A stretch of DNA of 18,677 nucleotides from positions 1 through 18,677 of the forward strand of contig NZ_SRZM01000276.1 in assembly GCF_019402445.1 (NCBI RefSeq), read 5' to 3'. Each line of letters opens with the position of its first letter. Positions within the stretch are counted from its first letter, which is position 1. The notes below the pieces were generated by a model that was given only the letters and a program-made list of their open reading frames with translations, searched no databases and had not been told where the DNA came from. Positions 15,433 to 18,677 of the stretch are shown here, in pieces. This DNA is from Brachyspira pilosicoli. GTDB taxonomy: Bacteria > Spirochaetota > Brachyspiria > Brachyspirales > Brachyspiraceae. Both the position numbers and the translations under genes were made by a program.

Positions 15433-15438
15433 ATTATA
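15433..15438 (-). promoter_or_regulatory. -10 box of the HAD phosphatase gene
   Basis: TATAAT on the minus strand ends 12 nt before the ATG, so the leader would be only about 5 nt with no ribosome binding site. No -35 match is seen at 17 nt. Confidence 0.4.
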
Positions 15439-15523
15439 ATTTAATCAATATTTCAAATTTTAATAAATTAAATAAATTAGCTTTTTAAATATTACTTTTT
15501 TTAGTAATTTGTTTTAATAAAAA

Positions 15524-15551
15524 TTGACAAGCAAAAAAATAAAACTATACT
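15524..15551 (+). promoter_or_regulatory. Promoter of ppdK
   Basis: TTGACA (15524-15529), a 16 nt spacer and TATACT (15546-15551) match the sigma-70 consensus at 6/6 and 5/6. Transcription from about 15558 gives an AT-rich leader of about 70 nt with no clear fold, ending in the strong AGGAGA site (15619-15624) 5 nt before the ATG. The rest of the 15421-15629 gap holds nothing else I can identify. Confidence 0.65.
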
Positions 15552-15629
15552 ATATATATAAGAAAAAATTTATTTTTTTATAAAAATGTAAATAAAAACT
15601 TATAAAAATAACAATAGTAGGAGATTATC

Positions 15630-18600
15630 ATGGCAACAAAAAAGATGGTTTACTTCTTTGGTAATGGTAAATCTGAAGGAGCTAAAGAGACAAAAGCATT
15701 GTTAGGCGGTAAAGGTTTAGGTCTTGCCCAAATGACAGAAAGTAAAGTACCTGTTCCAGCAGGTTTTACAATTACAACAGAAGTATGTGATTATTATTCA
15801 AAAAACAAATCATATCCAAAAGGACTAGAAAAGATAGTTGACGAAAATATCAAAAAACTAGAAAAGGCTATGGGAATGGAGTTTGGTAATGCAGATAAAC
15901 CTCTTCTTGTATCTGTACGTTCTGGTGCTGCTATATCTATGCCTGGTATGATGGATACAATACTTAATCTTGGAATAAACGAAAATGTAGTTAATGGAAT
16001 TATTAAAAAAACTAACAATCCTAGATTTGCTTGGGACGCTTATAGAAGATTTATTCAAATGTTCGGCGATGTAGCTATGGGCGTTGATCATGACAAATTT
16101 GAAGAAATTCTTGATGAAAGAAAAAAAGCAATAGCACCAAAAATCGGTAAAGCTGAAAAAGAAGTTAAAGATACTGATTTAGATGTAGAAGAGTTAAAAG
16201 TTGTAGTAGAAAAATATAAAGCTATGTACAAACAAGAAATGGGCGAAGCTTTCCCAGATGACCCTAAAGTACAATTATGGCATGCTATTAATGCTGTATT
16301 TAGGAGCTGGAACAATCCTAGAGCTGAAGCTTACAGAAAGTTAAATGATATAAGAGGTCTTTTAGGTACAGCTGTAAACGTTCAGGCTATGGTATTTGGT
16401 AATATGGGAGATACTTCTGCTACTGGTGTATGTTTCTCTCGTAACCCTGCTACTGGTGAAAACAAATTCTACGGAGAGTTTTTAATTAACGCACAAGGTG
16501 AAGACGTTGTTGCTGGTATTAGAACTCCTCAAGAAATTACATTAGATGGAAGTAAAGAATGGGCTAAAAATAATGGTAAAAGCGAAGAAGAAAGAAAATC
16601 TAAATATCCTTCACTTGAAGAAGTTATGCCTGATGTTTATAAACAATTAGTAAGCTATAAAAATCAATTAGAAAAATATTATAAAGATATGCAGGATATG
16701 GAGTTTACTATTCAAGAAGGTAAACTTTATATGCTTCAAACTCGTAATGGTAAGAGAACTGCTGCTGCTGCTGTAAGGATTGCTGTTGAACTTGCTGAGG
16801 CTAAAATTATTTCTAAAGAAGAGGCTTTAATGAGAGTTAATCCTGCTGATTTGGATCAGTTGCTTCACCCTATGTTTGACCCTAATGCTAAGAAAACTGC
16901 TAAAGTACTTGCTAAGGGATTAAATGCTTCTCCTGGTGCTGCTGTTGGTAAGGCTGTATTTGCTGCTGAGAGGGCTGAGGCTATGAAAGAGGCTGGAGAA
17001 TCTGTTGTACTTGTTCGTATAGAAACTAGCCCTGAAGACATTAAGGGAATGAATGCCGCTGAAGGTATATTAACTGCAAGAGGCGGAGCTACTTCACATG
17101 CTGCTGTTGTTGCTCGCGGTATGGGTAAATGCTGCGTTGCTGGATGTAGTGAATTAGATATTGATTACAGTCAAAAACTTATGAAAGTTAATGATACTGT
17201 AGTTCGTGAAGGCGATTATATTTCTATAGATGGTTCCACTGGTGAGGTAATGCTTGGACAGGTTACTACTAAAGAGGCAGATATGTCTGAAGACTTCAGA
17301 AAACTTATGCAGTGGGCTGATGAAAAAAGAAAAGAAAAGAAATTCGAAGTTCATACTAATGCTGACACTCCTAATGATGCTCAAATTGCTAGGAAATTCG
17401 GTGCTGAAGGTATTGGTTTGTGCCGTACTGAACACATGTTCTTCAATGCTGACAGAATTAAAAGTGTAAGACAGCTTATACTTGTTGCTGAAGAAGTTAA
17501 ACAATTAAGAGAAAAATTAGAAGAAGCTAAAAAAATTGGCAAAGCTGATTTAGTTGAAGAATTAGAAAAACTTTATAAAGAACCAAGAAAACTTTATGAT
17601 GATGCTTTAGATAGTTTATTCCCTATGCAAATGGAAGACTTTGTAGGTATATTTACTGCTATGGCTGGTTATCCTGTAACAGTAAGACTTCTTGACCCAC
17701 CTTTGCATGAGTTTATTCCTCATGAAGATTCTCAATTACAAGAGCTTGCTAATGAAATGAATGTTAGTTTTGACAAATTAAGAACTATTAGAGACTCTCT
17801 ACATGAGTTTAACCCAATGCTCGGACACAGAGGTTGTCGTCTTGGTATCACTTACCCAGAAATCTACGACATGCAGGCTAGAGCAATAATTGAAGCTGCT
17901 GTAAAAGTTAAGAAAAACGGCGTAGATGTTCATCCTGAAATAATGATTCCTCTTGTTGGTACTCTAAAAGAACTAAAAATGATAAAAGAGAGAATTATCA
18001 AAATAGCTGATGAAGTATTTACTAAAGTAGGAGATAAAGTTGCTTATAAAGTTGGTACTATGATAGAAGTTCCTAGAGCTGCTTTAGTTGCTGATAAGAT
18101 TGCTCAAGAGGCTGAGTTCTTCTCATTTGGTACTAATGACTTAACTCAAATGGGAGGCGGTTTCTCAAGAGATGATGCTGGTAAGTTCTTAAAAGACTAT
18201 GTTGATAAAGAAATATACGAAAAAGACCCTTTCCAATCATTAGACCAAGAAGGTATTGGAGAGCTTTTAAGAATAGGTGTTACTAAAGGAAGAGCTACTA
18301 ACAAAAAACTTACTGTTGGTATATGTGGTGAGCATGGAGGTGATCCTGCTACTGTTATGTTCTGTTATGATATAGGACTTAACTATGTAAGCTGTTCTCC
18401 TTACAGAGTGCCTATTGCTAGACTTGCTGCTGCTCAAGGTATAATTAATGCTTCTACAAAAAACAAAAAAGTAAGTGTTAAAAAAGAAGTAAAAAAAGCA
18501 GCTAAAGCTGTTAAAAAAGAGGTAAAGAAAGAGATTAAAAAAGATGCTAAAAAAGCAGCTTCTACAGTAAAAAAAGCTTCAAAAGATGTAAAAAAAGCAA

Positions 18601-18677
18601 CTAAAGAAATAAAGAAAGTTGCTAAGGCTGTAAAAAATACTGTTAAAAAAGAAGTGAAAAAAGCAGTATCAAAAAAA
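15630..18677 (+). CDS. ppdK: Pyruvate,phosphate dikinase with lysine-rich C-terminal tail (3' end missing)
   Basis: PPDK reversibly converts pyruvate, ATP and phosphate to PEP, AMP and pyrophosphate. All 1016 codons in the window are open, with no stop. Domains are in the normal order: the ATP-grasp half (LLGGKGLGLAQM, SVRSGAAISMPGMMDTILNL, DMEFTIQEGKLYMLQTRNGK); the swivelling phosphohistidine domain (GGATSHAAVVARGMG, His490); and the PEP/pyruvate barrel (GIGLCRTEHMFF, RLLDPPLHEFIP, GHRGCRLGITYPE, SFGTNDLTQM, and GICGEHGGDP with catalytic Cys899). The core ends at RVPIARLAAAQG near residue 937, where most PPDKs stop. Here at least 75 more residues follow, 32 of them Lys. A roughly 31-residue charged insertion lies near 619-658. 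The AGGAGA ribosome binding site and richer codon choice suggest high expression. Catalytic assignment is very sure. Confidence 0.97.
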   Translation, partial: MATKKMVYFFGNGKSEGAKETKALLGGKGLGLAQMTESKVPVPAGFTITTEVCDYYSKNKSYPKGLEKIVDENIKKLEKAMGMEFGNADKPLLVSVRSGAAISMPGMMDTILNLGINENVVNGIIKKTNNPRFAWDAYRRFIQMFGDVAMGVDHDKFEEILDERKKAIAPKIGKAEKEVKDTDLDVEELKVVVEKYKAMYKQEMGEAFPDDPKVQLWHAINAVFRSWNNPRAEAYRKLNDIRGLLGTAVNVQAMVFGNMGDTSATGVCFSRNPATGENKFYGEFLINAQGEDVVAGIRTPQEITLDGSKEWAKNNGKSEEERKSKYPSLEEVMPDVYKQLVSYKNQLEKYYKDMQDMEFTIQEGKLYMLQTRNGKRTAAAAVRIAVELAEAKIISKEEALMRVNPADLDQLLHPMFDPNAKKTAKVLAKGLNASPGAAVGKAVFAAERAEAMKEAGESVVLVRIETSPEDIKGMNAAEGILTARGGATSHAAVVARGMGKCCVAGCSELDIDYSQKLMKVNDTVVREGDYISIDGSTGEVMLGQVTTKEADMSEDFRKLMQWADEKRKEKKFEVHTNADTPNDAQIARKFGAEGIGLCRTEHMFFNADRIKSVRQLILVAEEVKQLREKLEEAKKIGKADLVEELEKLYKEPRKLYDDALDSLFPMQMEDFVGIFTAMAGYPVTVRLLDPPLHEFIPHEDSQLQELANEMNVSFDKLRTIRDSLHEFNPMLGHRGCRLGITYPEIYDMQARAIIEAAVKVKKNGVDVHPEIMIPLVGTLKELKMIKERIIKIADEVFTKVGDKVAYKVGTMIEVPRAALVADKIAQEAEFFSFGTNDLTQMGGGFSRDDAGKFLKDYVDKEIYEKDPFQSLDQEGIGELLRIGVTKGRATNKKLTVGICGEHGGDPATVMFCYDIGLNYVSCSPYRVPIARLAAAQGIINASTKNKKVSVKKEVKKAAKAVKKEVKKEIKKDAKKAASTVKKASKDVKKATKEIKKVAKAVKNTVKKEVKKAVSKK
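18453..18677 (+). other. Histone H1-like lysine/alanine/valine-rich tail of PPDK
   Basis: Codons 942-1016 encode 75 residues built from short variations on K-K-x-V-K-K / A-x-K-A. There are 32 Lys, 5 Glu and 2 Asp, and no aromatic residue or Cys. It is in the same frame as the enzyme and uses mixed AAA/AAG and varied Ala/Val codons, so it is not a simple nucleotide run. The tail is still open at the window edge, so its full length is unknown. Confidence 0.85.

Noticed and set aside
17154..17504. Minus-strand open frame of 116 codons within ppdK, and similar ones at 15794-16315
   Set aside because: They are antisense to strongly conserved PPDK sequence and show no family match or start signals.
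18453..18677. Lysine tail as a simple sequence run or a readthrough artefact
   Set aside because: Codons are varied, the frame is the same as the enzyme and Ala, Val, Glu and Thr are interspersed regularly, so it looks like real coding sequence.

Overview
This is a very AT-rich chromosomal window, with most intergenic DNA made almost only of A and T. It carries spirochaete-type genes: a FapA/DUF342 protein, a DUF115 glycosyltransferase-like protein, a PASTA protein beside fmt, several lipoproteins and a pyruvate,phosphate dikinase. My best guess is the genus Brachyspira. That is inferred from composition and recalled gene content; the window has no rRNA or other definitive marker.

Left part (1-7492). 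A truncated MFS efflux transporter (minus strand) diverges from a small lipoprotein gene (plus strand). Then comes a six-gene minus-strand run, transcribed from right to left: fmt, a PASTA membrane protein, a SAM methyltransferase, fapA, a heptose-7-phosphate kinase (hldA/rfaE1 type) and a large lipoprotein. fmt has a near-consensus promoter placed so that its mRNA should be leaderless. The kinase has a second good promoter of its own.

Middle part (7623-13817). On the plus strand, an exported DUF3108 protein is translationally coupled (ATGA) to a DUF115 protein. Facing them is a minus-strand run of a HlyIII/PAQR-like membrane protein, an AMP-forming acyl-CoA synthetase, an aldo/keto reductase and a chloramphenicol acetyltransferase that keeps its catalytic residues. 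The cat gene overlaps the DUF115 gene tail to tail by 17 bp.

Right part (13873-18677). A dual-specificity phosphatase has a strong promoter. It is separated by a GC-rich, repeat-like patch with inverted repeats from a GmhB-like HAD phosphatase that has lost the usual zinc ligands. Divergent from that is a strongly expressed-looking ppdK gene, which runs off the window. Its catalytic core is complete but is followed by an extreme lysine/alanine-rich, histone H1-like tail still open at the window end.

Functional themes are cell envelope and glycan work (heptose kinase, GmhB-like phosphatase, DUF115 protein, methyltransferase, FapA, PASTA protein, lipoproteins), fatty acid activation, and PPi-linked pyruvate/PEP metabolism. 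No defence system, CRISPR array, prophage, insertion sequence, tRNA or rRNA was found. No stretch over 300 bases lacks a gene. The most unusual items are the PPDK tail, the leaderless fmt arrangement, the GC-rich intergenic repeat, and the two enzyme homologues with altered metal sites.
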